From Dactylellina haptotyla (taxonomy: Eukaryota; Ascomycota; Orbiliomycetes; Orbiliales; Orbiliaceae): 64,000 bases of DNA. The stretch lies in NCBI GenBank assembly GCA_031310005.1, contig CM062385.1, forward strand, positions 3,286,001 to 3,350,000, written 5' to 3'. Position 1 is the first letter of the stretch. Each line of letters begins with the position of its first letter. The position numbers and the translations under genes are program-made. This document shows positions 48,195 to 60,002 of the stretch, one piece after another. The notes beneath the pieces were generated by a model. That model made no database searches. It was given only the letters and a program-made list of their open reading frames with translations, and was not told the origin of the DNA.

Positions 48195-48619
48195 TTAATG
48201 CCAGACTGGAGGTCTCTAGGTGCACTATAGTACTATTTTATGGCTCTGTAACTCTCAAAGGCCCCAGTCCTAGCCAATTAAAGGACTGCGTCACTCTATC
48301 TAGATAGGTTACAGCTAGCGAGCTCTCGGTCGTCGACTAGTTAACAAAAGTAATCAAAATAGTTATACGCCTAACAGTTGTAAAATCCATTTCTTACGAG
48401 AGATGGAGCTCAAACATGATTATAAGTCATATAAAAAAATTTAGGGCTACGGCCATTTAGAGATGCATTAACAAATTAATCTCAAAACATGCAACAGAAA
48501 ACGGAAATATCAAGTAGCGAAAATAACAGCCAGCCATGATTAAACGCGCCGATCCAAAATAAAATGAAACGTTTACAAAAAAAATAAAAGCTCCTAAAAT
48601 AGAAGACACATCTCATCCG
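48195..48619. other. Convergent 3' spacer
   Basis: 3' ends of the 269-residue protein gene (plus) and the giant repeat gene (minus). A-rich, no gene. Confidence 0.6.
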
Positions 48620-51600
48620 TCAGTCATCAAATCCAGGAACTTTCTTTTTACCACAATTCTTGAAACATTTGCCTTCCTCATCTGCGGCAGCAGGTTGCAT
48701 ATGTGTTGTTCCATTGATCTGGTATACAATCGTAATCGACTCCCTCTTCACCAAAGCGGTATCTGTCATTGTGGGCGGATAGTGTAGTGGAGTTGTCGCT
48801 GTCCCTTCATCGCGCTTGCTGTTCTTGGGTTTCTTTCGCGAATTGCGTACATTATTAGAGGAATTAGCGGGAGGTCTGGGGCGACGATGGGGACGCGAGA
48901 CGGCACTCTCCACTGGCCCTCTAGATCTTGTGTTCTGAGTACCTTTGTTGGCTACATAAATCTTCTTATCAGGTATTTTTTGTATTGATGTCTCCTGTGG
49001 ATGCCTATTGCCTCGGGTCCGCCGGGTAGAGGTTAACTTGGGAGTTGTGCTTGACTTCCTGGCGAGATATACCGTGGTGAAAGAGGTGGAATGGGTAGTC
49101 GAAAAGACCGTGCTATATGAAGTCCCAGTTTTGAAGGTAGAATAACTTATAGGTACGGTGTGAGATGTCGTATGAGCTGATGTTATCACAGTTACCGATG
49201 GCCTCGACGTCTTCCGTGGGGTAGTCGTCGGCTTCGTGCCTGAACTCGTTCGTGATGCAGGTCGCCATGACGAAGATACCTTTGAAGTCGGGTTTAGTGT
49301 GCTCCTTGAGGACGATGTTGAAGGTCTCTTGGATGATGAGGATGTCTTCTTAGAGGTCGGGCGATGCCTGGTATTAGGAGCATGAACCGTACGGTATGAT
49401 GTAGATTCCGTTGTAAAGCTAACGGTACTATACGTAGTACCTTCTTCAGAAGTAGAATAGATCACCGATATACTATCACCAGTACGTGGACCGGTCAATG
49501 TTTGCGTAGTCCCGTGGAGGATAGTCGTAAGAGTGTAGTCGTTGGTTGTGATCGTAGCGGTATATTCATTCGTTCTTGTGACAGTGTCATACTCATCAAT
49601 GACAGTCGTGTATGTAGTCCATGGATCCTTAAAGACTTCTGTGATTTTGGTACTGAGAGTGATGACATCTATACCGGTGATAACGGTCGTATAGGTTGTT
49701 TGATCCGTGAGCACCCGGGTGAACTCACTGGTGCGTGTAACTGTAATATCTTCCGTTACGGCGGTTGTGTATATGGTGATATCGTCGGTAATAGTATAGA
49801 TAACTTCATCGGTTTTGGTTCCTGACGTCGGTACTATCAAGGTGACATAAGTGGTCTGGTCATTTGTCAAGGTCAAAGTGATGGCGTCTGTTTGCGTTAT
49901 CACATCAGTAGGAAGGGCCGTCGTATACGTAGTATATTCGTCCGTAATTGTCAATGTGAATTTTGCAGTCTCTGTTACCGAAGTAGCACTGATGACAGTA
50001 GTGTACGTAGAGACTTCGTTCGTTAACGTGAGGGTAATTGCATCAGTCTCTGTTTGGGATACAACATCAACAACCGTCGTGTACGTAGTAACGTCGTCCG
50101 TAAGAGTTAGCGTGATCGCATTTGTTGTTGTCACATCCGCCTCGCTGGTGACTACTATTGAGTGAAATATAGTCGTCTGCGTCGTCAGCTCACTCGTCAC
50201 CCCAGTTGTTACGGTCGTCAAAGTTGTAACATCATCTGTTATCGTCGTTTCATACGAAACTGTATTTGTGACACCGATAGTAGTAGTAACATCGGTCAGC
50301 ACCCGAGTAGTAGTATCCTCAGTTATTGTGATCTCATCCGTAAGGATCGTAGTCAGGTTCGATGTTATCGCTGTCGTTTGAGTAGTCGTAACATCATCGG
50401 TTATAGTTAAAGAAGCTGTTAGTGTGACCTCGTCTGTAACGACAACTTCCGTGGTAAGAACACTAGACGATGTGCTTGTGCTAACGGAAGGCGTAGTTGT
50501 TGATGATACGGAATTAGAAAGTGGTGTGTCGGGAGAACGTGGAACTGACGATGAGATAGAGCCGGGTAAAGTTGTAGTGTAGGTTGTTCCTGAAATAACA
50601 GTCGTAAACGTTGCACCAGACTCGGTCCCATAGTATGTTGTTGTGGAATCAAAAGATAAAATAAACGTTTGGGGGCCTTCTGTACTTGTGACTGTAGTAC
50701 CCACTAGGGTCGTAATGGATACCGGTCCTGGAGTTGTATAAGAGGTAATCGTGGAAGCGACATAGGTCGTAACAGTATAGTCATCCGTGATGGTGTAGGT
50801 CGTCTGCGCATTTGACACAGTTATATCATCTGTGATCAATGTTGTCAACGGAATGGCCGTTGTGTATAAATTAGTCAGAGTAACGCCTGGCGGCTGGGTC
50901 GAAAAGTATACAGAGCTAGTCACTGTATACAAAGATGTCGTAGTGTAATCGTCAGTCACAGTGTACGTAGTCTGACTTTCGGTAACGGTGTAATCACTTG
51001 TTACGAGAAATATTGATGATTGCGTAAGCGTAATATTATCGGTAACCGTAGCCGCTGGTGGTTGTGTGGAATCGGTGCGTATACTCGTAGAAGTAGATGT
51101 TATGAGCAAGATGTGCCCAGAAGTGAGAGTGTATGTTGTCCCAATGCCCGTAACCGTTGTATCAGATGTTAAAATACTTGTTTGGATCAGTGTAGTGTAA
51201 ATGTCGCTCTCAACAGTAGATGCTGCCGGCTGAGTAAAGTCGGTTCGCAAGCTCGTAGACGTGGTGGTTATTAAAAGTGTATGCCCTGACGTAAAGGTAT
51301 ACGTCGTTCCAATACCAGTTATAGTTGTATCATCTGTGAGGACGCTCGTCTGGGTAATTGTTGTTGTAATATCGTTCTCCACTGTGGTAGCAGGCAGTTG
51401 TGTGGATGCAGTGACTTGGCTTGTAGATGTTATCACCTGGACAAACGTATGACCTGACGTAAGAGTATAAGTAGTTTGACTCCCCGTTATTGTCATATCC
51501 TCAGTTAGGATCGTAGTCTGTGAGATGGTAGTTGTCACATCAGTTGTATACGTCTGAGCTGGAAGCTGGACTGAAGTATTGCTAATAGATGTGGATGTTG

Positions 51601-54600
51601 ACACCTGATTGACAGTATATGACTGAGTCACTGTATAAGTCTGCTCGTCTACAGTATATGTAACGTCATCTGTGACAAAAACCATGTCGTCTCGAGTAAC
51701 AGTAACTGGGTTTGTCACAGTAGTCCCTAGCCTACCCACACGGGAGTTCGTATATGTTGATGTGAGATATTGAGTGGTGGTAAAATCCGAATTGACGGTG
51801 AAGGTCGTATAGTCATCACTATATGTTATGTCGTCCGTAACAACGATTTGTTGCTGAAGCGTCGTAGTAAGCTTCTGGTATTTAGTAGAAGCCCGGGAGA
51901 GTGTGGAAGTTCGATACTGCGTCACGGTAAAAGGATTCGTAAGGGTCACGGTTTGATCATTCTGAGTATATGTTATGTCGTCTGTGACGACAACTTCTTG
52001 AAGGATCGTCGTCGTCTGACCAGTATACAAAGTCGTACCCTTCAGTGGAGCAGTTATGTCGGAAGTTGACGTAGAAGTGACTGCCTCTGTAACTGTCAGA
52101 TCGTTTGTGAGTGTGAATGTGGTATATTGGTCGCTATACGTAATATCATCCGTGATGGTAACCGTAGTCTGTTGTGTTGTCACCCCTTGTGCTGTTACAG
52201 TTGATGGCGGATGTGATATAGTCGATGTAGAAGTAGTATAATCAATAATTGTCAAGAGTGCTGTGGACGTTTGAGTCGTAGTTTGGTCGCTATAAGTTAT
52301 CTGTGTCGTGATGATTTTGGTCTGCCCGAGAGTTGTATAGGAATTGTGAGTGACGAATTCTGTATCTGTAGTCCCACTCCGACTCGGCAATATAGAGCTA
52401 GTCGAAGTGGTATAGTCGATGATTGTATAGTCATCTGTAACAGTTCTTGTTGTCGTGAGGTCGGTGTACGTCAGATCATCGGTCACAATTTTTGTTACGC
52501 CCATCGTTGTATACAAATTGTGAGTTGCAGTAATCGTGTTTGTAATCCCGCTACGACTGGGAAGAATAGTTTGAGTTGAGGTTTTATAATCAACGATTGT
52601 ATAGTCATCGGTAACCACTTGGGTCGTAGTCGAATCGGTGTATGTTAAGTCGTCAGTAACAATTTTGAATATCCCCAAGGTTGTGGTATCGTCTTCAGTT
52701 GTGAGGACAACCTGTGTACTGGGCCCTTTCGTAGGCAGCCTTGTACTTGTGGAAGTTGTATAATCAATAATGGTATAATCATCGGTGATAGTGCGGGTAG
52801 TGGTGGCATCCGAGTTCGTTAAGTCATCGGTAACTACCTTAGTTACACCGATCGTCGAATATACATCGTCAGTGGTTGATACCGCGACCATGCCATGAAA
52901 TATTCGAGCACTAGTGACTGTAGTAAGGACAGATATTGTAAAATCGTCGGTCTCTGTATAAGTGGTAGTTTCATCGCTAAAAGTATAGTCATCCGTGAGA
53001 ACTCTTGTTTCAACGGCAGTCGTAAAAATATCTGTTGTGACAAGATCAACTACGATACTACTAGGATTACCGATTCCAGTGCGAGTAGTAGAGGTAACAG
53101 CTGATTGGATTGTGATAAGTTGCGTGATAGTACTTGTAAGTGTACTGTCTCCCTGCGTGAGAGTTGTTATTTGTTCAACCGTTGTGTAGATATCTTGAGT
53201 AGTATATGCTATACTGCCACCGGGCGGCTGCGTCACTGTCGAGTATAAAGTCACAGTACTGTCGCCAGATACTACAATAGTAGTTTGGTCGTCGGTATAT
53301 GTGGTGCCGTCCGTTACAGATAGTATCGGACCGTTAACTATTCTGGTTCCCTGAGTATGGGTAGTAGTACTACCACTAATTGATGTCGTCGAACTAGATC
53401 CAGAAATACCCGTGGTCGACGTCGTCGCTAGGTTTATTTGGATGCTGGGTGAGCTTGTCAGTCCGGTAACGGAAGTAGACAGAGTAGACGATGTCAACGG
53501 CGTCGAAGGTGTAACAGAGACCGATGATGTGCTCTCAACATATACGAAACTAGTAGCTGAGCTAGTGCTCTGGGAAGAACCAGTGGAGCTACTCGAATTA
53601 GGAGTGGTCGTGGAGCCAAGATTTATCTGGGTACTTAGGGAGCTAATACTACTAGTGGTTGTTGTAGGAGATGTTGTTGGGGTAGTGTTGGTGGGTTGGT
53701 TTAGAGTCGTCCAAGTAGTCACATCAGTTGATTCTGTAATGGTTGTTGTGCCACTAGTAATAGTTACAACGCCAGGTGTAGACGACGTGGGTAGCAGATT
53801 AATGTTACTAGTTAGAGAGTTCAGAAAACTGACCCCACTAGCAGTTGATGTTGATGTCGAGGCATCAACCGTAACAGTTTCCGTGACCGTACCGCTACTC
53901 CGGACTACCCTTTGAGTGGAAGTTGGACGATCAGTGCTAGTCGTCGACGTCACAAGATTACCATTCGTAACAATCGAACTTATAGATCCAGAGCCAGCAG
54001 ATGACTGAGAAGTAGTGACAATCTGGGCGGTGGTAGCGCCAGTTCCGGTCGAGATAGTGCTAGTAGTCAACAAATTGAAGTTTGAGGTCAAAGAGAAATC
54101 CGTTCCACTTGTTGTCGTAGGGTAGAAAGTTACCGTAACAATTCGAGTTACGGAGCCATCAGAGCCGGGCCCTGTTATCGTTGTAGTTAGAGTACTAGTT
54201 CCTGAGTTAGACGTCTCAGAGCTCGAAGTTGTTGCTGTTGCCGTCAGAAGCTTGGTGTTGATTGACAATGAGGTAAGACCAACATCGGTACTGCTATCAG
54301 TAAAATCGTCGATATCCGTAAGCCAGTCGATATTAGTATCTCCAGTATCAGATGCCGTCAACGTCAGCGTGCCATTCGTTGTATAGTAGCTCACACTGTA
54401 AGGATTGGTGCCGCTCTCCGGAAGAGTTGTAGTCAGAGTTGGAGTTACCAGTTTGGTAACGATCCCACTAGTAATAAAGGCGACGCTGGTTGAGATTCCA
54501 CTCGCGCCTGGGCTGCTAGTTGTCAATTTAGCACTTCCTCCGCTGGGGTATACGGTAAGTGTTAAAGTTCCACCACCAGAGCCGGTGGCACCGACAAGAA

Positions 54601-55406
54601 AACCATTACCCGCGATGGACGAGAGTATGCTGCTAGCTGTAGTTACAACGCCGTCCCCCGCGGAAGATCCTGATCCGCCACCGCTAGCGAGATCTAGGCT
54701 CCCTGATCCGCTTCCTGATGTTCCACTACTAGACGTAGTTCCGCCAACATCCTGGCCCGTTGCCTATATCTGATTGCTTAGCGCCCTTGGTCCACATTAG
54801 GAGAGAGATCAGGGAAGGGAAACCCACCTGAGCTATATATGAATAAAACGAAGGTATACTTGTTCCAGTAAACGATTCAGACCCGGAGTCGTAAGATCCA
54901 GTGTTTGCAATTTCCGAAAAATATGTGAAGGCCCGGGCCCAGTTCGTCAAATTAGCCTTCTCGGGGGCTGACAAAATTGCTAATGAGGACCGATTCTCAT
55001 CAAGCCATTTTATCAAGTTGTCTATACAGCCGCTGCAAGTCCTCGAACTCCAGTCTGACGATGAAGATAGATCCCGTTCGATTGCATCGGAACTGTTGCC
55101 ACTAGATGTGTATTCTAGGGCCAAGCTGGGGATACCCTTCTCAACCGGTCCTTTATCGCTGTTCTCGTAGGAGTTTCCAGAGCCCGCCTCACGTTCTTCA
55201 TCTATATTATTACCTGTCAGCCTGTCATATTCTTCTGTTGTAAAATCACCTCCAGTGTAATCGCCTGTCGCAGCATGCATAATGGCTCTCCCTCTCAGTG
55301 GCCAGGCCGGCGAGTCTCGCACCATAGGTATTCTTTCAACAGGAGACGATAGTATCAACACTGGTAACAGTGATAAAGACACAATTGCAAACGCTGGGTA
55401 GTGCAT
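48620..55406 (-). CDS. Giant secreted Thr-rich repeat protein, putative adhesin (2240 aa)
   Basis: No named family. Exon 1 (55406-54828) codes a signal peptide (MHYPAFAIVSLSLLPVLILS) and a ~170-residue non-repetitive head with a CxxC pair (RTCSGCIDNLIKWLDENRSS) and helical character. A 64-nt intron leads in phase 0 to one 6.1-kb exon (54763-48620). In order it encodes a Gly/Ser-rich hinge; a Ser/Thr zone punctuated by I-N-L motifs; 14 units of ~57 residues around V-T-D-D-x-T-Y-x-D; eight or more ~26-residue units (T-D-A-I-T-L-T-L-T type); a duplicated Tyr-Ser-Thr block inside a basic Ser/Arg/Lys tail with dibasic KR sites; and a Cys-containing terminus, GKCFKNCGKKKVPGFDD. No GPI signal or TM helix after the signal peptide. 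Probably an extended, O-glycosylated matrix or adhesive fibre. Composition is very poor in hydrophobic aromatic residues other than Tyr. The frame is fully open, arguing for selection. Confidence 0.85.
49490..50126 (-). repeat. Zone 3 of the giant gene: ~26-residue tandem units
   Basis: About eight units of the type TDAITLTLTNEVSTYTTVIS, with variable ends such as SATSVTE or PTDVITQ. Period near 78-80 bp; diverged copies. Confidence 0.8.
50720..53060 (-). repeat. Zone 2 of the giant gene: 14 tandem units of ~57 residues
   Basis: Units align on a core such as IVTDDLTYTDLTTTRTV followed by a DYTIIDYTTSTS half. I count 14 cores. The N-proximal copies keep D-x-T-T-T, while central copies change to T-I-T-G-x-G-T-T-Y and the half-repeat T-S-G-H-T. 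Copies differ by many residues, so the array is not a fresh expansion, although units 3-4 and 10-12 are closest to each other. Confidence 0.85.
53430..54270 (-). repeat. Zone 1 of the giant gene: I-N-L-punctuated Ser/Thr repeats
   Basis: Six copies of a short motif (SINTKLL, SNFNLL, TNGNLV, SNINLL, STQINLG, SIQINLA) centred near 54258, 54078, 53960, 53800, 53628 and 53443. They are separated by 118-185 bp of Ser/Thr-rich coding sequence. Confidence 0.7.
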
Positions 55407-58191
55407 GATTTTCAAAACCGTGCTGCCGTCGACACGACGCGACGGCTTGCACCCGTGATAGCGGCACCACAATGTGGAATACAACGACGGATTATCAACA
55501 GATCCTCTCCTGTTTAGTACCACATATATGGGAAGAAAGCACGAGACGGCCAAAAAGCGAGTTAAAGGTCGGACAGCTTCAGAGAAGCGTGTGAGTATAG
55601 TGGTAGTGAAGATCCAAAAGATTTGCAAGAGGGGGATAACGAAAAGTCAACGATATGGTTATAACAAGGAACGCACATTTTCCAATGACAATCTAGCCTG
55701 ATGAGAATCTATCCTCTCAAATTTTGCTTACCATTTTCTCGTATACCGCCTGAACAACGCCGTATAATGTGCAATTCTGGTGTTGATCAACAGGACTAAA
55801 TGACGGAGGACGGAGTTTGAGCAGTTAGTCTCGGTCGTCATTCTTGAGGCTACTGCGTATTATTTGCAGGCTATCCTCGGAAGGAGACAATATAAGGATG
55901 CCCTTGTAAGGCAATTTGAGGCTATCAGACCCCAAAGACATAGCTGGCATTATCGAGGCGAATTTTGAGCCTCATGATATGGGGTCATGATAGGCCACAC
56001 CAACGCCAGCCACAACCGTCGATGAAGAGTGACAGCGACACTGATCCGTATCACGATCGAAAAAGAAGCTAAAATCAATTCAAATACTCTGATAGGACTC
56101 GAATTCGAGTCCCAGGTCAGCCTTGGGATATCCCGTCGGCCCACACTGGAACGCGACTACACGCTCATCAGCATTCTTGAAGTTTTGTTGTGTTGCAGCG
56201 TGATATTTCGCGGCAGCTGTTGGCAGCCAACACAAATATCACCTCGAGACCGCTCATTACTTCTGCTCATGCTCATGAGCTCACCAGCATTAGCCAGTTC
56301 ATCTTCGATGCAATCGCGCACCCAATTGCACGGCCTCATTGGTCGCTTGTGTACATGAGGAATTATATGAAATTCTCTTGACCGAAAAGTCTAACGGAGA
56401 TCGATATCGCGTGCCCACTTGAGTATTCACTAGTTCATGGCAAACCGGGCCTAGCAGCGGTCAACCCACCTCTCGAAGCGAAGAGTGGCGGGGAGCGAGT
56501 GGGCGGTGCAGCCAGCCGCTAACCGCGACCGACGTTTTCAAATGCAGGTACAAACCACAAATGCGCATTAAGAACCCGACTGTTCACGGCAAATAATGTT
56601 AAAGAAGTTCCCGTCGTTCGAGGAGAAGACGTATTGGCGGATTCAGGTAAAACACATTACTGGGAGAATTATATTATAACACCATCCTTCGGTCATCATT
56701 ACTGTATCTATACATGGGTATCTACGGTTCTGGCTAAAAGCAAACCATTACTCTGAGGCACGCAAAATGAAAGGACGGCTGATCTTCCGTTCCCTACGCG
56801 GTTTGTCTTTCCACTAAACCCAGCTGGAAAGACTAGCCGATGACATCCTGCAACAGCTCGTCGCGCGCGCTCACCGCCAGAAAACGTCGTGCTCGCATGC
56901 ATGCAAGTGCGCCCGTGCGACAAGAAACGGCCGATTGAGAACAGCTGCGAAAAGTCAGCACCATTCGTAGCTACGACGTGACTGAAGCAAATTATCGTGC
57001 AACGGAGGTTTCGCACTCGCCCATGAACGCCATGAGAACCAGCTTTCCGAGCCGTTTTCGGTATCGTCTTCAATGTCTTTCACCCAATGTTGTCACTAAG
57101 GAATGGAAGTCAAAGACACCCGATAGCGGTTCGCAATCGACCTCCCACCCGGCTGTGTGAATCGGAACACAAGTTGCCACGGACTTGCCGTTGCGCGTGT
57201 GAAACTCTCGATTGATAGGATGCAGGAAACGAATAAGGGGACTCCAGCGAGAGATCCACCCACTTTCGTTGACGCCTATCACCTGCTACGAAAACGAGAA
57301 ATCCAACTGCTGTGCTGCAACCACTGATGTCAGGTCTGTTTGATCGTTTGAGGGGGCGAAAATTCTATCTTTGGAACCCCCAACACCAATGTCAAGTGTT
57401 CATTTCGTAAGTCCTGCGAAATAGATGGCGATGGACAGGCAAAAATGACAGATACTCTTCGAGTCCTCAGCTTTCCAAGAAAACTGGGAAGCTTCGTTCT
57501 TGATCGCCCGCTCAAGCCACTGGCGGAATGGAAAAAAACTTGGAACTTGTACCTAGTCAGCGCTGGCTCGGTGCATGAATCCCAGTCAAAACGAGTTCTA
57601 ATAGGCCAGTGACGACAACCACCTTGTGGCTAATCCTGGCCCCCCTCCACCCAATCCGTCAAAGGTCTTTGTATCATTGGTTCAATGCAATTCTTCCATG
57701 CCAGGTCACAACCTAAAGTTGGCCTTGGCAAGAAAAACAACACGCAATGGCGACCCAGGATCATTGTCTGTACGCCTCAGTTGGGCGCGGAGTTACCACA
57801 ACCAAAGTCTTCGAAAGAAGAAAAGTGCGAACATGCATGGTAGTGGGAACTCACACCCACTTTTCAGATTGATGAGAGCCAGTTTTTTTTCGTTGGTCCA
57901 AAGAAAGGCGCTTGAACTGAGAAAAGTTGCCGAGCTGTATTTAATAATCATCCTCCCCGCGCAGTTCGATGATGGTCAGCATTGTCCCTCAACTCATTCT
58001 CACTCGTTATACGGAAGCAAGAGAGCAATTAGCCTCAAGTCAATCGCTACAGTTGATTTCCAAAAGGAATAAACGTTCGTTTACCGACGTCGTCAGCATT
58101 CTGGTCTTGTGAATACTCATCACACACTTTAATTTTTAATATCCAATTGGAATCAACCCATCTTGATACTCAATATCAAAATACCGACAAA
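55407..58191. other. Intergenic region
   Basis: 2.8 kb of divergent promoter DNA between the giant gene (minus) and the small surface protein (plus). An 18-bp palindrome at 56095-56112 is listed separately. Open frames here, such as 57626-58072, lack an ATG start or motifs. Confidence 0.5.
56095..56112. repeat. 18-bp perfect palindrome
   Basis: GGACTCGAATTCGAGTCC, self-complementary without a spacer. It could be a dimeric-factor site or a coincidence; it is not followed by any tRNA-like structure. Confidence 0.6.
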
Positions 58192-58596
58192 ATGCAATTC
58201 ACCACTATCATCCTTTCTCTCGTCGCGGCTGTTGCTGCCCAAGGTAAGCTCACCCCTCATTCAAGAAACACCCGAGATATTTCTTCAAGATCGCTAATAT
58301 TAGTATCAGAAACCGTCTGGGTCACTGAGACCGTGGTTGGTACTGACTGCGCTCCTACTTACACCGGTCTACCAACAACCTATCCTCCCGCCAACTTGAC
58401 GACCACCGTCGCAATCCCAACTTACACCATGAGCACCGTCGTTTCAGTCAACACCACAACTGGAGGTGTCCCAGACGTCCCAACCTCGACTCCAACTGAA
58501 ACTCTCGGACCTGGCTCCGCCGCTGGCGCCACCTTGCCAGCCTCTGGATTTGCTTTGGCTGGTGCCATCGCTGCCATTGTCGCGATCATTGCCTAA
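58192..58596 (+). CDS. Small Thr/Val-rich GPI-anchor-like surface protein (112 aa)
   Basis: No named family. The signal peptide is MQFTTIILSLVAAVAAQ, with an intron falling just at its end (exons 58192-58243 and 58310-58596; GTAAGC...TATCAG). The mature part is short and Thr/Val/Pro-rich (ETVWVTETVVGTDCAPTY) with one cysteine and a possible N-glycosylation site (NLT). The last ~25 residues form a small-residue linker (GSAAGATLPASG) then a hydrophobic end, ALAGAIAAIVAIIA. That is the arrangement of a GPI-attachment signal, or of a single TM anchor. Likely a wall-surface mannoprotein. Introns at the signal-peptide border are common for this type. Confidence 0.75.
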   Translation: MQFTTIILSLVAAVAAQGKLTPHSRNTRDISSRSLILVSETVWVTETVVGTDCAPTYTGLPTTYPPANLTTTVAIPTYTMSTVVSVNTTTGGVPDVPTSTPTETLGPGSAAGATLPASGFALAGAIAAIVAIIA

Positions 58597-60002
58597 GGCG
58601 ACTATCAACATTTTGTTGACCCCCGCGCGCGCTGAGCGATCGCATCTTCTCCACGATTCGATCGTAGCCTCTGTTATACCACTCATCGCAATAATGGAAC
58701 GGATCAACATGTATATCTGCATGTTTTGAAGGAAAGCTCCATGGAAGAAACCTTTTTTTTATCTCTGAAATCTTTTTTTGTTTGCTCTTGATGTAATATA
58801 CCCGGCCTTTTTACTTCTTGTCTCTCCCTGAGCGCCTGTTCATACTTTACAAATTTTCTCCGATTTGTGGGTCTACGATATCTAATTGTAATGAGAATTG
58901 AAAAATTAAAATAAATATAACTTTGTCGCATAAATAAGATTATACTGTCGTCCCATAGCCTCGTCTCTTTGATGAACTGGAGTGAGTTCCGACGCGCTAT
59001 CGATAGAGATGCCATTGTGCACTTTGGTCCCCTTGGTCCTTCTGGGCGCACCTATGCCAGATTGAGGGCGCTTTAGCGACCTAGCCCACGGGTGAATGCA
59101 ACCTCACAATCTCCTCCCCGCAGAATAATTCTCGCCTCGAAGAACTTATTTTCCGATTTGTTCTCGAAATCATGATATTATACACTTATACGCACTCCAT
59201 TATCAGGCGTATTTCGACTCTATTGAATTTCTTGCTCTTTTTCCCTAACAGTCGCGCATCCAAGAAACCTGCGTGATTCGGGCGGCGCGTGACGACCTCA
59301 ACCGGTAGAACAGAAAAGGGGCTCACATCCAAACCAACGCCAACACCTTGCAACACAATTATTATTATATATCCAACGCGTGACCAAAGGATCAAAGGTC
59401 TTCATTAGCTATTAGGGCATTGGGTGGAACTTCGGGCAGTTAAGGATAACGTTTTAAATCACGTCAAGGCACACGAAATTTATACTAGAACGCTGCTAAA
59501 CCCGACTGAACGGCTCTGTCACTGGTAAGTGATCTCAGTTTAATACCCGCGCAGCAATCCTTTTTTTTGCGGGGGAGGGAGAAAATACCTTCACTCTATT
59601 TTATATATTCTGTTCGCCATGATACCTTATATATTCTAAGTTTCCATGTATACATATAGATGATTCTATTAGTCGTTGTTTTTGTAATATATTGTTTTAA
59701 ATTTGAATTCAAATCCACAATCTTGTCCCATCCGTAGGTATACAAGAAGAGACTGGGGTCATATACCAAGAAGAGACTGTTGCTTCTAAAAGCTTCTCGC
59801 CAGCGATGATATATTTTTTGAGGGCACCATTATTAGAAATTGAGTCTTAATTTAGTGAGGTTCGAAGTTACCCTCCCTTCAGTTGGGCATATATAATTCT
59901 CTATAAAAGTGCATGGTAAGTAATCTAATAATTGGACAAAATTCAGTACGTTTATTCTAAGGTCGAGTTGTTATCAGGCATTTGCTAGAAAGGGCTTTAT
60001 TG
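58597..60002. other. Intergenic, AT-rich towards the right
   Basis: 3' UTR of the small surface protein, then AT-rich DNA with T-tracts. No supported gene. Confidence 0.5.

Noticed and set aside
49502-54773. Several plus-strand open frames antisense to the giant repeat gene
   Set aside because: They are the complement of Thr/Ser codons, giving Val/Ser-rich strings. No independent start context or motif.
57626-58072. 148-codon plus-strand frame
   Set aside because: Starts without ATG in promoter-like DNA; composition is not protein-like.
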